Below are positions 52,675 through 61,180 of a DNA stretch of 64,000 nucleotides, piece by piece. Numbering within the stretch: position 1 is the first letter of the stretch; each line of letters starts with the position of its first letter. Source of the DNA: CALMEH01 sp031409875 (GTDB lineage Bacteria; Acidobacteriota; Blastocatellia; Pyrinomonadales; Pyrinomonadaceae); assembly GCA_031409875.1 (NCBI GenBank), contig JANNYB010000083.1, positions 20,318-84,317 on the forward strand. Reading direction: 5' to 3'. The notes beneath the pieces are model-generated. The model had not been told where the DNA came from. It ran no database searches and worked only from the letters and a program-made list of their open reading frames with translations. Both the position numbers and the translations under genes were made by a program.

Positions 52675-52741
52675 TAGGCAGTTGGCAGTAGCAGTCGGCA
52701 GGCAGGCTTTGACCTGCATACTGCCGACTGCTACTGCCAAC
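52675..52741. repeat. class A palindrome, GGCAGTA-type units
   Basis: GTTGGCAGTAGCAGTCGGCA pairs with TGCCGACTGCTACTGCCAAC, between pbp2 and rodA. Confidence 0.9.
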
Positions 52742-54637
52742 TTATTTCTTAGCTACCACTTTTGTTTCCAAAAGGCTCGGATTTCTCTTTGCCAGATATG
52801 CTTCATATACGCCGCGTGATGCGGGCGCGGCGAAACTTCCGCCGAAACCGACATTTTCGATTAACGAAAGGACGGCAATTTCGGGTTTGTAAGCCGGAGC
52901 GAAACTTATAAACCAAGCGTGATCTTTGTCTTTGCCAACGTCTTTGCCGAGACTTGCAACTTGCGCCGTGCCGGTTTTTCCGGCAATGTCAAAATTCGCC
53001 ATACGAATTTTTGCCGCCGTTCCGCCACCGTTGACTACGCCCCACATTCCTTTGACAACCAAGTCATTTTGCTCTTTGGTCATCTCAATAATTTTCGGTT
53101 CAAGATGCTGAAAACCGAAACCTTCACGCGCCGGAATGAAAGTCATATCATTTTCTTCGCCGATTGCGCTGATTGGTTTGAATTCCTTCAAAAAATGCGG
53201 CACATACATTTTGCCCTGAACGCCGACCGAAGCTATCGCCCGAAGCATCGAAATTGGCGTTACGACAACCGTATCTTGCCCGATTCCGGCATAAACCGTG
53301 CGAATATCGCTCCATTTTCCTTCGCGTTTTTCGATTGCGGCACGCCAACTTTTCGGCGTTTGACTAATTTTTTCGTTCGGTAAATCAATACCGGAGCGTT
53401 TGTCGTAATCAAAATTTTCAATCATTTTGGTTAAGCCGTCAATGCCCATTTTCAAAGCCAAACGATAATAATAACCATCGCACGATTTGGTAATTGCATA
53501 ACCTAACGGCGGCGAGCCGTGGCTTCCCATACAGCGCGTAAATTTGTTGCCGATGGTAATTCCGCCGCCGCAAGCGACATTTGAATTCGTAACCGTAATC
53601 ACGCCTTGTTGAAGTCCGGCAACCGATTCGGGAATTTTCCAAGTCGAACCTGCCGGATAGCGTCCTTGAATCGCACGATTATAGAGCGGACGATGTTCGT
53701 CTTGCCAATATGCGGCAATTTGTTTGCGACCTTCGGGCGAACTGCTGGCTTGGACAAAAATGTTCGGGTCAAACGACGGAAGCGATGCCATCGCAAACAT
53801 CTCGCCCGTGTTCGGGTCCATTGCCATAATCGTTCCGCGCTTGGTCGGCATTTTGGCTAATTGTTCTTCGGCGGCAATCTGCAAATCCAAATCAATTGTC
53901 GTAATTAAATCTTGTCCGGCTTGCGGCGGAATTACTTCGACTTCCGATTGAACGCGCCCGCGGCTGTCAACGATAACTTTTCGATAACCGTCGCGCCCGC
54001 GCAGAAATTCGTCGTAATATTGTTCCAAACCGCCTTTGCCGACGATATGACCGGGACGAAAACCTTTCTCTCTAACTTCGGGTTTTTCCAATTCCTTCGG
54101 CGAAATTTCGCCGACGTAGCCGAGAACGTGCGCCAAAGTTTCTTTGAGCGGATAAATTCTTTGCGGTTGAAGTTCGACGCGCAATTCGGGATATTCGAGC
54201 GTGTGTGCTTCAACCCAAGTGATGTCTTGAATCGTCGCGTTTTCCTTCAAAACGAGTGCTTCAAAATCGCTGACTTGTTTTTTGAGCAGATTAATTCGTT
54301 CGACAACAAATTGCGGTTCGAGCTTTAAACCTTGAGCATAATCGCCAATGCGGTCGGTAATATCAATTTTTTTGATCGGTTCTTTGTTGAGCGTGATGTT
54401 ATAAGTTGAGCGCGAATCAACCAAAATCTTACCGTTACGGTCGAAAATCGCTCCACGCGGCGCAGGAATCGGAATAAGGCGAATGCGCTGGTTTTCGGCT
54501 TTTTCCGCAAAATAATCGCCGCGCACGATTTGCAAATAATACAAACGCACGCCGAGAATCGTCAGCAAAACAAACGCAATAACGTGAATTACCGCAACTC
54601 TCGCACTCAGATTTTGAACGTGGTCGTATAACTTCAT
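52742..54637 (-). CDS. mrdA: penicillin-binding protein 2
   Basis: 631 residues. Membrane helix at 15-35, then the PBP dimer domain with PAPRGAIFDRNGKILVDSR, and a transpeptidase with the serine in PAGSTWKIPE (S-x2-K), SCD in TKSCDGYYY, and AGKTGTAQVAS. Class B monofunctional transpeptidase that pairs with RodA in side-wall synthesis. The ATG at 54637 (MKLYDHVQN) is used; the frame further upstream is palindrome sequence. No Shine-Dalgarno: the start follows the hairpin arm by four bases. Confidence 0.95.
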   Translation of the reverse strand: MKLYDHVQNLSARVAVIHVIAFVLLTILGVRLYYLQIVRGDYFAEKAENQRIRLIPIPAPRGAIFDRNGKILVDSRSTYNITLNKEPIKKIDITDRIGDYAQGLKLEPQFVVERINLLKKQVSDFEALVLKENATIQDITWVEAHTLEYPELRVELQPQRIYPLKETLAHVLGYVGEISPKELEKPEVREKGFRPGHIVGKGGLEQYYDEFLRGRDGYRKVIVDSRGRVQSEVEVIPPQAGQDLITTIDLDLQIAAEEQLAKMPTKRGTIMAMDPNTGEMFAMASLPSFDPNIFVQASSSPEGRKQIAAYWQDEHRPLYNRAIQGRYPAGSTWKIPESVAGLQQGVITVTNSNVACGGGITIGNKFTRCMGSHGSPPLGYAITKSCDGYYYRLALKMGIDGLTKMIENFDYDKRSGIDLPNEKISQTPKSWRAAIEKREGKWSDIRTVYAGIGQDTVVVTPISMLRAIASVGVQGKMYVPHFLKEFKPISAIGEENDMTFIPAREGFGFQHLEPKIIEMTKEQNDLVVKGMWGVVNGGGTAAKIRMANFDIAGKTGTAQVASLGKDVGKDKDHAWFISFAPAYKPEIAVLSLIENVGFGGSFAAPASRGVYEAYLAKRNPSLLETKVVAKK

Positions 54638-54640
54638 TTT

Positions 54641-54707
54641 TGTAATAGGTAATAGGTAATTGGTAATTGGTTTCTGACTTATTACCAATTACCTATTACC
54701 TATTACC
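54641..54707. repeat. class A palindrome, GGTAATA/GGTAATT units
   Basis: Four units in one arm, pairing with CCAATTACCTATTACCTATT, between mreD and pbp2. Confidence 0.9.
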
Positions 54708-55254
54708 GCTTTCCAAGCCTTATCGGATTGCGCCGACGAGTTTGGCGGCGCGTTGCAAATAAATCGGGTCGTCTTTTTCGCGTGATGTTTTCAACGGAAA
54801 AATTGCCGAGCATCAAATAAATAATTGTTCCCGCGATGGTCGTGCCGATGACCGAATAGGCAATCGTTTCGACAAACGGCGCAGTCGGAATTTGTCCGAA
54901 CATCCGATGCAAGCCGTAATAAATCAAATTATCCAAAATACAAGCACCGGCTATGACGGGAATTTGCAAAAGAAGGTTGTCCAGATAGACACGCCGGACA
55001 ATCTCCGAAACTGCGTATGCTATCAATGTTTTAGAGAAGGCATTTGCACCCAGCAGCCCGCCGCTCAGAGCATCAATCAACAAGCCCGCCGCCGTCGCCA
55101 GCAAAATCGCCCGAATCGTGTTTCTTTGCAGTGCGGCATAAACAATAATAATCAACGGAAAATCAACATACCCAAACACATCCGCCACGCCGCGCAAACT
55201 CCATTGAAGCGCGACGGCGATGATTAAAGCGATGATTATTTTTGCTTGTTCCAT
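54703..55254 (-). CDS. mreD: rod shape-determining protein MreD
   Basis: 183 residues, five to six membrane helices, with ALQWSLRGVADVFGYVDFPLI near the start and LLIDALSGGLLGANAFSKTLIAY in the middle, usual for MreD. A basic tail (KRRPDLFATRRQTRRR) is longer than normal. Start three bases after palindrome 55257-55331; the stop lies inside palindrome 54641-54707. Confidence 0.88.
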   Translation of the reverse strand: MEQAKIIIALIIAVALQWSLRGVADVFGYVDFPLIIIVYAALQRNTIRAILLATAAGLLIDALSGGLLGANAFSKTLIAYAVSEIVRRVYLDNLLLQIPVIAGACILDNLIYYGLHRMFGQIPTAPFVETIAYSVIGTTIAGTIIYLMLGNFSVENITRKRRPDLFATRRQTRRRNPIRLGKR

Positions 55255-55256
55255 CT

Positions 55257-55331
55257 TAAATTCCAGATTCCAGATTCCAGATTCCAAATTAAAAACGAGA
55301 ATTTGGAATCTGGAATCTGGAATCTGGAATT
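55257..55331. repeat. class A palindrome, GGAATCT units
   Basis: AATTCCAGATTCCAGATTCC pairs with GGAATCTGGAATCTGGAATT, between mreC and mreD. Same unit as 32729-32810. Confidence 0.92.
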
Positions 55332-56223
55332 ACTTACTCTTTACTGCATTCGGCACAGATTTCTCGTATTCCGGTCTTTGCGGCGGTTCGTAAAGCAAAA
55401 CGCCGACTTCCTGCATTGCCGAAAGATTCGCGCTCGGATGAATGTAAATCTGATGCGGAACCGTTGCCGAACCGGATTTTACTTCAACGATTTCGCCGAG
55501 TTTTAAGCCTGCCGGAAAAATCCCGTCTTGCCCAGTCGTATAAACGATTTCTCCGGTTTTTACTTCGGTGCTTCCCGGCACATAATTCATTTCAAGAATT
55601 TCTTTTTTGCCCGTTCCCGCCACTACGCCGAGTGCGTTTGAGTTTCCGAGTTCACCGATCACGCCGCCCAAGCCGGATTTTTCCTTTGTAATCAAATCAA
55701 CTTGTGCGGTTAAAGGGCTTACCGCCGTAATTCTGCCGACTAAGCCGCCGTTTGTAACGACTGCCATATTTAATTTCACGCCGTCTAAACTTCCGCGATT
55801 GATAATCGAAATACTAAACCAACGCGAAGCATCACGCCCGATAATTCTCGCTGTCAAAATTTTGTATTGACTTTTTTCTTTGAGATCGAGCAGAGATTTT
55901 AGACGCTCGTTTTCCGATGAAAGTTCGCCTTTTTGTTGGAGTTCGACTTCGAGTTCCTGAACGCGCTGTTTGAGCAAATCGTTTTCGCTCTGCGCTGAAC
56001 GCAAGTTTGCAAAAGATTGAAAATAATTGCTCACCGAACTCGAAACAGTCGTAACCGGCGACTGCACAAAATCGGCAATCGTCTGCGACCAAACGCGGAC
56101 GTATCTTTGATTGGTATTTTTATCCCGCGCATCAAACGCCATCAAGATAAAATTTCCCAATAACAAAGCAATCGCCAACCAAGGCGTAAGCCGCCAAACT
56201 TCTTTCTGACTTCTTTCTGCCAT
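55330..56223 (-). CDS. mreC: rod shape-determining protein MreC
   Basis: 297 residues: N-terminal membrane helix, coiled coil (SAQSENDLLKQRVQELEVEL), and the two beta barrels with ARIIGRDASRWFSISIINRGS, GLVGRITAVSPLTAQVDLIT and DGIFPAGLKLGEI. It scaffolds PBP2 and RodA in the periplasm. Start four bases after the 56227-56303 palindrome. Confidence 0.93.
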   Translation of the reverse strand: MAERSQKEVWRLTPWLAIALLLGNFILMAFDARDKNTNQRYVRVWSQTIADFVQSPVTTVSSSVSNYFQSFANLRSAQSENDLLKQRVQELEVELQQKGELSSENERLKSLLDLKEKSQYKILTARIIGRDASRWFSISIINRGSLDGVKLNMAVVTNGGLVGRITAVSPLTAQVDLITKEKSGLGGVIGELGNSNALGVVAGTGKKEILEMNYVPGSTEVKTGEIVYTTGQDGIFPAGLKLGEIVEVKSGSATVPHQIYIHPSANLSAMQEVGVLLYEPPQRPEYEKSVPNAVKSK

Positions 56224-56226
56224 ATC

Positions 56227-56303
56227 TAAGGGATAAGGGATGAGGGATAAGTGATGAATCGGAATGATTTATTCATCCCTTATCCCTCATCCCTTATCCC
56301 TTA
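56227..56303. repeat. class A palindrome, GGATAAG/GGATGAG units
   Basis: TAAGGGATAAGGGATGAGGG pairs with CCCTCATCCCTTATCCCTTA, between mreB and mreC. Confidence 0.92.
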
Positions 56304-57347
56304 ACTACCTGTCATTAATGAATTATCCCATTTGACGCGCTTGAGAAGTTCAAAATCGGAGAGCATTTTGCCTGTTCCAAGCACAACTGAAGAAAGCGGA
56401 TCATCCGCTAAAACTACCGGCAAGCCTGTTTCAATCATCAGGCGTTTATCAAGATTTTTGAGCAATGCACCGCCGCCCGTGAGAACGATTCCGCGCTCGA
56501 TAATATCGGCGGAAAGTTCCGGCGGAGTGCGTTCAAGCGCGACGCGCACGGCGTTGACAATCGTCGAAATCGCATCGGAAAGTGCTTCGCGGATTTCTTC
56601 ATCCGTAATCGTAATGGTTTTGGGAATGCCTTCGATAAGATTGCGTCCGCGCACATCCATCGAAAGCGGTTCTTCAAGCGGAAAAGCCGAACCGAGTGCG
56701 ATTTTAATTGCTTCCGCCGTGCGTTCGCCGATAAGCAGATTATATTTGCGTTTGATAAATTGCGTAATTGCTTCGTCCATCTCGTTTCCGGCAACGCGCA
56801 CGGCACGCGAATAAACAATACCGGAAAGCGAAATAACGGCGATGTCGGTTGTGCCGCCGCCGATGTCAACAATCATATTTCCGTGCGGTTCGGTAATCGG
56901 AAGTCCCGCGCCGATTGCCGCCGCCATTGCTTCTTCAACGAGATAAACTTCCGACGCTTTCGCCCGATACGCTGAATCTTCAACCGCACGGCGTTCAACT
57001 TGTGTGATTTCCGAAGGGATTCCGATAACCACACGCGGGCGCACCCAAGATTTTCCGTTGTGCGCTTTGCGGATAAAATGCTGTAACATTTTTTCCGTAA
57101 CTTCAAAATTCGCAATCACGCCGTCCTTCATCGGACGAATTGCCACAATATTTCCCGGCGTTCTGCCGAGCATCTCTTTCGCGTCGCGTCCGACGGCTTC
57201 AACCTGATTTGTAATTTTATTAATTGCCACAATCGAAGGTTCGCTGACAACGATGCCGCGACCTTTCGCATAAACGAGCGTATTTGCCGTGCCGAGGTCA
57301 ATCGCCAAATCGCTCGAAAATAAACTAAACAAAGACTTAAATGCCAT
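56301..57347 (-). CDS. mreB: rod shape-determining actin homologue MreB
   Basis: 348 residues. Actin-like ATPase: phosphate-1 loop IDLGTANTLVYAKGRGI, VVIGIPSEITQVERRAV, phosphate-2 loop MIVDIGGGTTDIAVISL, and the adenosine motif GIVLTGGGALLKNLD. Filaments under the membrane direct the elongation machinery. First gene of the cluster; its promoter should be in the 345-base AT-rich gap upstream. The TAA stop is within the palindrome shared with mreC. Confidence 0.97.
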   Translation of the reverse strand: MAFKSLFSLFSSDLAIDLGTANTLVYAKGRGIVVSEPSIVAINKITNQVEAVGRDAKEMLGRTPGNIVAIRPMKDGVIANFEVTEKMLQHFIRKAHNGKSWVRPRVVIGIPSEITQVERRAVEDSAYRAKASEVYLVEEAMAAAIGAGLPITEPHGNMIVDIGGGTTDIAVISLSGIVYSRAVRVAGNEMDEAITQFIKRKYNLLIGERTAEAIKIALGSAFPLEEPLSMDVRGRNLIEGIPKTITITDEEIREALSDAISTIVNAVRVALERTPPELSADIIERGIVLTGGGALLKNLDKRLMIETGLPVVLADDPLSSVVLGTGKMLSDFELLKRVKWDNSLMTGS

Positions 57348-57692
57348 TTTCTATTAAACTTTCCGTGTTAAATTCGTATCTTAAGTTGGTGTTTGAAAAG
57401 GAGAGTTTGATTCTCTAAAAAACCGCTAGAGATTTTGCTAAAGAAAAGACTGTCGCCTCAAACATTAACATACTAGCATACACCTAAAACTCTTTAATTT
57501 TCCAACCTAAAAACGCAAAATAATCAATTTTTTCCAGAAAAAATAAAATTGAGTAATAATTTCCCGAAATACGTCTTTTATCAAGTCTTTAACTTATCTG
57601 ATTTGAGAAAGTTCCAAATTATTTACGCCGCTGTTTTTCTGTTTTGATTTCTTCGATTAACAATTAACCGTCAACGATTTACAATTAAAATT
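57348..57692. other. 345-base AT-rich divergent promoter region
   Basis: Between the divergent mreB and DNA polymerase genes. It must hold both promoters but no pair of boxes stands out. The tract AACAATTAACCGTCAACGAT just before the polymerase gene is a TAAC/GTCAAC-like repeat and may be a decayed class A arm. No RNA gene or ORF seen. Confidence 0.5.
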
Positions 57693-59459
57693 ATGGAACT
57701 TTATTTTGAACTTATTTCTGATGCCGAAAGCATCAAAAAGGCTTGCGATGCTTTGAAAACTGAAGAATATTTAGGTTTTGACACGGAAACAACCGCACTC
57801 GATCCTTACGAAGGCATTTTGCGGCTCGTCCAACTCAGCAACGGAAAAAATACGTTCGTGATTGACCTCAAACCGTTCGCCGATTTGAAAAACGCGCCCG
57901 AACTCGCGCCGCTTCGAGAGATTTTAGCTGCGCCGAAACCGATAAAAATCGCCCATAATGCAAAATTTGACGCAAAATGGACGCGGCACCATTTGGGAAT
58001 TGATGTTAATGGAATGTTCGACACGCTTCTTGCCAGCCAACTGATTGCCGCCGGCGATCAAGACCGACGGCATAATTTGGCGGAAGTCGTTTCGCATTTT
58101 CTCGGCGTTGAACTCGACAAATCAGAGCAAGTTTCAGATTGGAGCGCGGATGAACTTTCGCAATCGCAAGTCGAATATGCCGCGAAAGATGCGGCGATTA
58201 TGGTTGATTTGCGCGAAAAAATCGTTGAAAGATTGAAACAAGACGGATTGATAAAAGCCGCAAAATTGGAATTCGACTGTGTAACGGCGATTGCCGCGAT
58301 GGAACTCAACGGATTTTATTTAGATGAACCGCGTTGGCGCGAACAGCTCGAAAAAGTCAAAATAGAGCAGACGAAAGTTGCGTATGAACTTCAAGAAATG
58401 CTTTCCGCAGGTGTCGCGCAAGCGTCGCTTTTCGGCGTGGCGGAAATCAATCTCGATTCGCAGGCGCAAGTTACGGACGCGCTCAAAAATCTCGGCGTTC
58501 CCGTGCCTGAAACAACACGCGGTTGGCAACTCGAACCGCTTGCGCTGGAGTTTCCTGTCGTCGCCAAACTCTTAAAATATCGCGGCGTGGCAAAATCCGT
58601 TTCGAGTTTCGGCGAAAATATTCTCGAATTCATCAAACCTCAAACCGGCAGAATCCATTCTGATTTCCGCCAAATCGGTGCGCCGACGGGCAGATTTTCG
58701 AGTTCCAAGCCAAATATCCAACAAATTCCGCACGAAGAAGCGTATCGCCGATGTTTTAATGCGCCGGAAGGAAAAAAACTTGTAACCGCAGATTATTCGC
58801 AAATCGAATTGAGGATTTTAGCGGATTTTTCCAACGATGAAAATTTTATTAACGCCTTCAAATCGGGCGCGGATTTTCACACGATTACTGCCGCGCAAGT
58901 TTTTAATGTGAAAGCGGAAGAAGTAACAAGCGACCAGAGAAGTTTTGCGAAACGGCTGAATTTCGGCGTGGTTTACGGCATCGGTTCGCAGAGATTTGCG
59001 CTGATGACAGGCTTGACGCAAACCGAAGCCGAAAACATTATGCGCCGTTATTTTACGACGTATCGCGGGCTTGATGCGTGGCTGCGCGGCGTGGCTCGAA
59101 AAGTTGTTACCGAAAGAATTTCGCGCACGGCTTCAGGCAGAATGTATAAATTTCGATTTGACGAAAACGACCGCCGCGAAGTTTCCGGCGCACAACGAAA
59201 CGCTAAGAATTTTCCGATTCAAGGCACGAGCGCAGACATTTTGAAACGCGCTTTACACTTTTTGCACGAACGAATTCGCTCCACGTCGGCGCGGCTTGTA
59301 AATATTGTTCACGACGAAATTATTCTCGAATGCGATGCAACGGAAGCGGAAAATATCGCCGAAATTTTAAGCAAAGCAATGTGCGATGCGGGCGAAGAAT
59401 ACGTCAAAAAAGTTCCCGTAAAAGTTGATGTGAAGATTGCGGATGAATGGTCTAAATAA
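57693..59459 (+). CDS. family A DNA polymerase with 3'-5' exonuclease, no 5' nuclease
   Basis: 588 residues. Exonuclease motifs: GFDTETTALDP, HNAKFDAKW and YAAKDAAIM, all with their metal-binding acids, so proofreading should be active. Polymerase motif A is VTADYSQIELRILA, motif B RSFAKRLNFGVVYGI, motif C IVHDEIILE. The 5'-3' nuclease domain of about 290 residues found in PolA is absent. The size resembles Klenow fragment or phage/plasmid-type enzymes. It may be a specialised repair polymerase or act with a separate FEN-type nuclease elsewhere. Complete gene. Confidence 0.92.
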   Translation: MELYFELISDAESIKKACDALKTEEYLGFDTETTALDPYEGILRLVQLSNGKNTFVIDLKPFADLKNAPELAPLREILAAPKPIKIAHNAKFDAKWTRHHLGIDVNGMFDTLLASQLIAAGDQDRRHNLAEVVSHFLGVELDKSEQVSDWSADELSQSQVEYAAKDAAIMVDLREKIVERLKQDGLIKAAKLEFDCVTAIAAMELNGFYLDEPRWREQLEKVKIEQTKVAYELQEMLSAGVAQASLFGVAEINLDSQAQVTDALKNLGVPVPETTRGWQLEPLALEFPVVAKLLKYRGVAKSVSSFGENILEFIKPQTGRIHSDFRQIGAPTGRFSSSKPNIQQIPHEEAYRRCFNAPEGKKLVTADYSQIELRILADFSNDENFINAFKSGADFHTITAAQVFNVKAEEVTSDQRSFAKRLNFGVVYGIGSQRFALMTGLTQTEAENIMRRYFTTYRGLDAWLRGVARKVVTERISRTASGRMYKFRFDENDRREVSGAQRNAKNFPIQGTSADILKRALHFLHERIRSTSARLVNIVHDEIILECDATEAENIAEILSKAMCDAGEEYVKKVPVKVDVKIADEWSK

Positions 59460-59496
59460 AAAAGTAAAGATATTATATGTTGTTTGGTTTTTCCAC

Positions 59497-59587
59497 TTCT
59501 ATATAACTGACAGATGATAACTGATAGATGATAGATATGCGCCAAAACTATCATCTATAATCTATCATCTGTCAGTTATATAGAAGC
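59497..59587. repeat. class A palindrome, GATGATA/GATAACT units
   Basis: CTTCTATATAACTGACAGAT pairs with ATCTGTCAGTTATATAGAAG, with TAGATGATAGATA units inside, between the polymerase and mutase genes. Confidence 0.9.
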
Positions 59588-59617
59588 AGTTAAATCTATA
59601 ATTTTTAACTTCTTACA

Positions 59618-59712
59618 TTAAATCAATGCACTCACTTTTTCTTCAACCGTTGCGCGTATTTGCTTCAAATTTTCCTCCGAATCGGCTTCAAATCTTAAAA
59701 CTAAAATACCTG
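59618..59712 (-). pseudogene. out-of-frame 3' end of phosphohexomutase
   Basis: After N-T-Q of the mutase, the next frame reads ILVLRFEADSEENLKQIRAT and VEEKVSALI then TAA at 59618. This is the expected C-terminus of the enzyme, so one base is missing (or two extra) between about 59705 and 59712. Confidence 0.8.
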
Positions 59713-60963
59713 CGTGTTTGAAGCGCGAACCAAGCCCCAACCGTTTTCAAATAAAATTCTTGCGCCGTCTATGGTGATAACTTCGTTGGTTTTTGCAAAT
59801 TCTTCGGCGATTTTGGCAACGACTTCAAATTTTTGTTCGTCCGCGCAATCAACTCGAAGTTCGGGCGTGGAAAATGTTTCGGGCAAATCTGCCAAAAGTT
59901 CGGATAATTTTTTGTCGGTTTTCGATAAAATTTCTAAAACTCTCGCGCCGGCGTAAGTTGCATCGTCGAAGCCGTAAAATCTGTCGGCAAAGAAGATATG
60001 TCCGCTCATTTCTCCGGCAAGCGCGGCGTTTGTTTCCTTCATTTTGGCTTTGATAAGCGAATGTCCGGCTTTCCACATTATTGGATTTCCGCCGTGTTTG
60101 GCAATGTCGTCGAAAAGATTTTGCGAGCATTTTACTTCGGCGATAATTGTCGAATTCGGCTTTACTTTTAAGATTTCACGCGAAAGCAAAACCATCAATT
60201 CATCGCCCCAGATTATTCTTCCGGTTTCATCAATAACGCCGATTCGGTCGCCGTCGCCGTCAAATGCAATGCCCAAATCTGCGCCGGATTCTTTAACGGC
60301 GGCAATGCAATCCTGCAAATTTTCCGTAACCGTCGGGTCTGGATGATGATTCGGAAAATTCGAGTCCGGTTCGGTGAAAAGTTTGACCAATTCAACGCCG
60401 AGTTTTTCATAAATCGGCACGCCCGTAACGCCGCCCATTCCGTTTCCGCCGTCAACAACCGCTTTTAATTTGCGATTTCCGAGCGAGATTTTCGATAAAA
60501 TATCGGCTTCGTAATCTGCCAAAACTTCGATTTCTTCAATAATTCCCGCGCCGCTCGAAAATTCTCCCGAAAGCGCAATTTCTTTAATTTCTTGAATTTG
60601 CGAACCGAAAAGAGTTGATTTTCCCAAACAAATCTTAAAACCGTTATGATCCGGCGGATTGTGCGAGCCGGTAATCATCACGCCGCCGTCAACATTTTTC
60701 GTAAAAACCGCGTGATACAAAACCGGAGTCGGAACTCTGCCGATTAAAACCGCGTCGCAACCTGTTTCGTTAAAACCTCGCGTTAAAAGTTCGCAAAATC
60801 GCGGCGAACTGACACGCGCATCAAAGCCGATGGCGATTCGTTTTGCGCCGTTTCGATTAAAAAATGTGCCGATTGCCTTGCCCAAAATTGCGACGGTTTC
60901 ATCGGTCAAATGTTCGCCGACGATGCCGCGTATGTCGTATTCTCTAAAAATGTTCGAGTTCAT
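59701..60963 (-). CDS. phosphomannomutase/phosphoglucomutase, frameshifted near the end
   Basis: 420 residues as read. AlgC/ManB-type alpha-D-phosphohexomutase: start FREYDIRGIVGEHLTDE, active-site serine in MITGSHNPPDHNGFK, metal loop AFDGDGDRIGV, sugar loop GEMSGHIFF, phosphate loop RASNTQ. It supplies mannose or glucose 1-phosphate for polysaccharide precursors. It ends at N-T-Q-V-F-stop; about 30 residues of the last domain lie in the next frame. The phosphate loop is just complete. Either a recent mutation, a sequencing error in the run AAAATACC, or translational frameshifting. Confidence 0.9.
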   Translation of the reverse strand: MNSNIFREYDIRGIVGEHLTDETVAILGKAIGTFFNRNGAKRIAIGFDARVSSPRFCELLTRGFNETGCDAVLIGRVPTPVLYHAVFTKNVDGGVMITGSHNPPDHNGFKICLGKSTLFGSQIQEIKEIALSGEFSSGAGIIEEIEVLADYEADILSKISLGNRKLKAVVDGGNGMGGVTGVPIYEKLGVELVKLFTEPDSNFPNHHPDPTVTENLQDCIAAVKESGADLGIAFDGDGDRIGVIDETGRIIWGDELMVLLSREILKVKPNSTIIAEVKCSQNLFDDIAKHGGNPIMWKAGHSLIKAKMKETNAALAGEMSGHIFFADRFYGFDDATYAGARVLEILSKTDKKLSELLADLPETFSTPELRVDCADEQKFEVVAKIAEEFAKTNEVITIDGARILFENGWGLVRASNTQVF

Positions 60964-60969
60964 AAAGTT

Positions 60970-61088
60970 TTAGTAAATAGTGAATAGTAAATAGTAAATA
61001 GTAAATCGTGAATAGAAAATTTCAAATGTTAAATATTAAATTTGTGGAAAAAACTATTCACGATTCGCTATTCGCTATTCACTATTCA
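60970..61088. repeat. class A palindrome, AAATAGT/GAATAGT units
   Basis: Five to six AATAGTA-type 7-mers in the left arm, CTATTCA/CTATTCG units in the right, with a 35-base AT-rich loop, between the divergent mutase and VWA genes. Confidence 0.88.
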
Positions 61089-61180
61089 TCGTGTTTGATA
61101 TACTGAAAAGTTACTATCGGGCAACACACATCTGTCCGAAGGCATCAGAAATTTGCGGTTTATTCAATAATTCAAAAGTT

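Noticed and set aside
51472..56303. Tandem repeats as a CRISPR array
   Set aside because: Units are 7-10 bases, without spacers, and arms are inverted; no cas genes.
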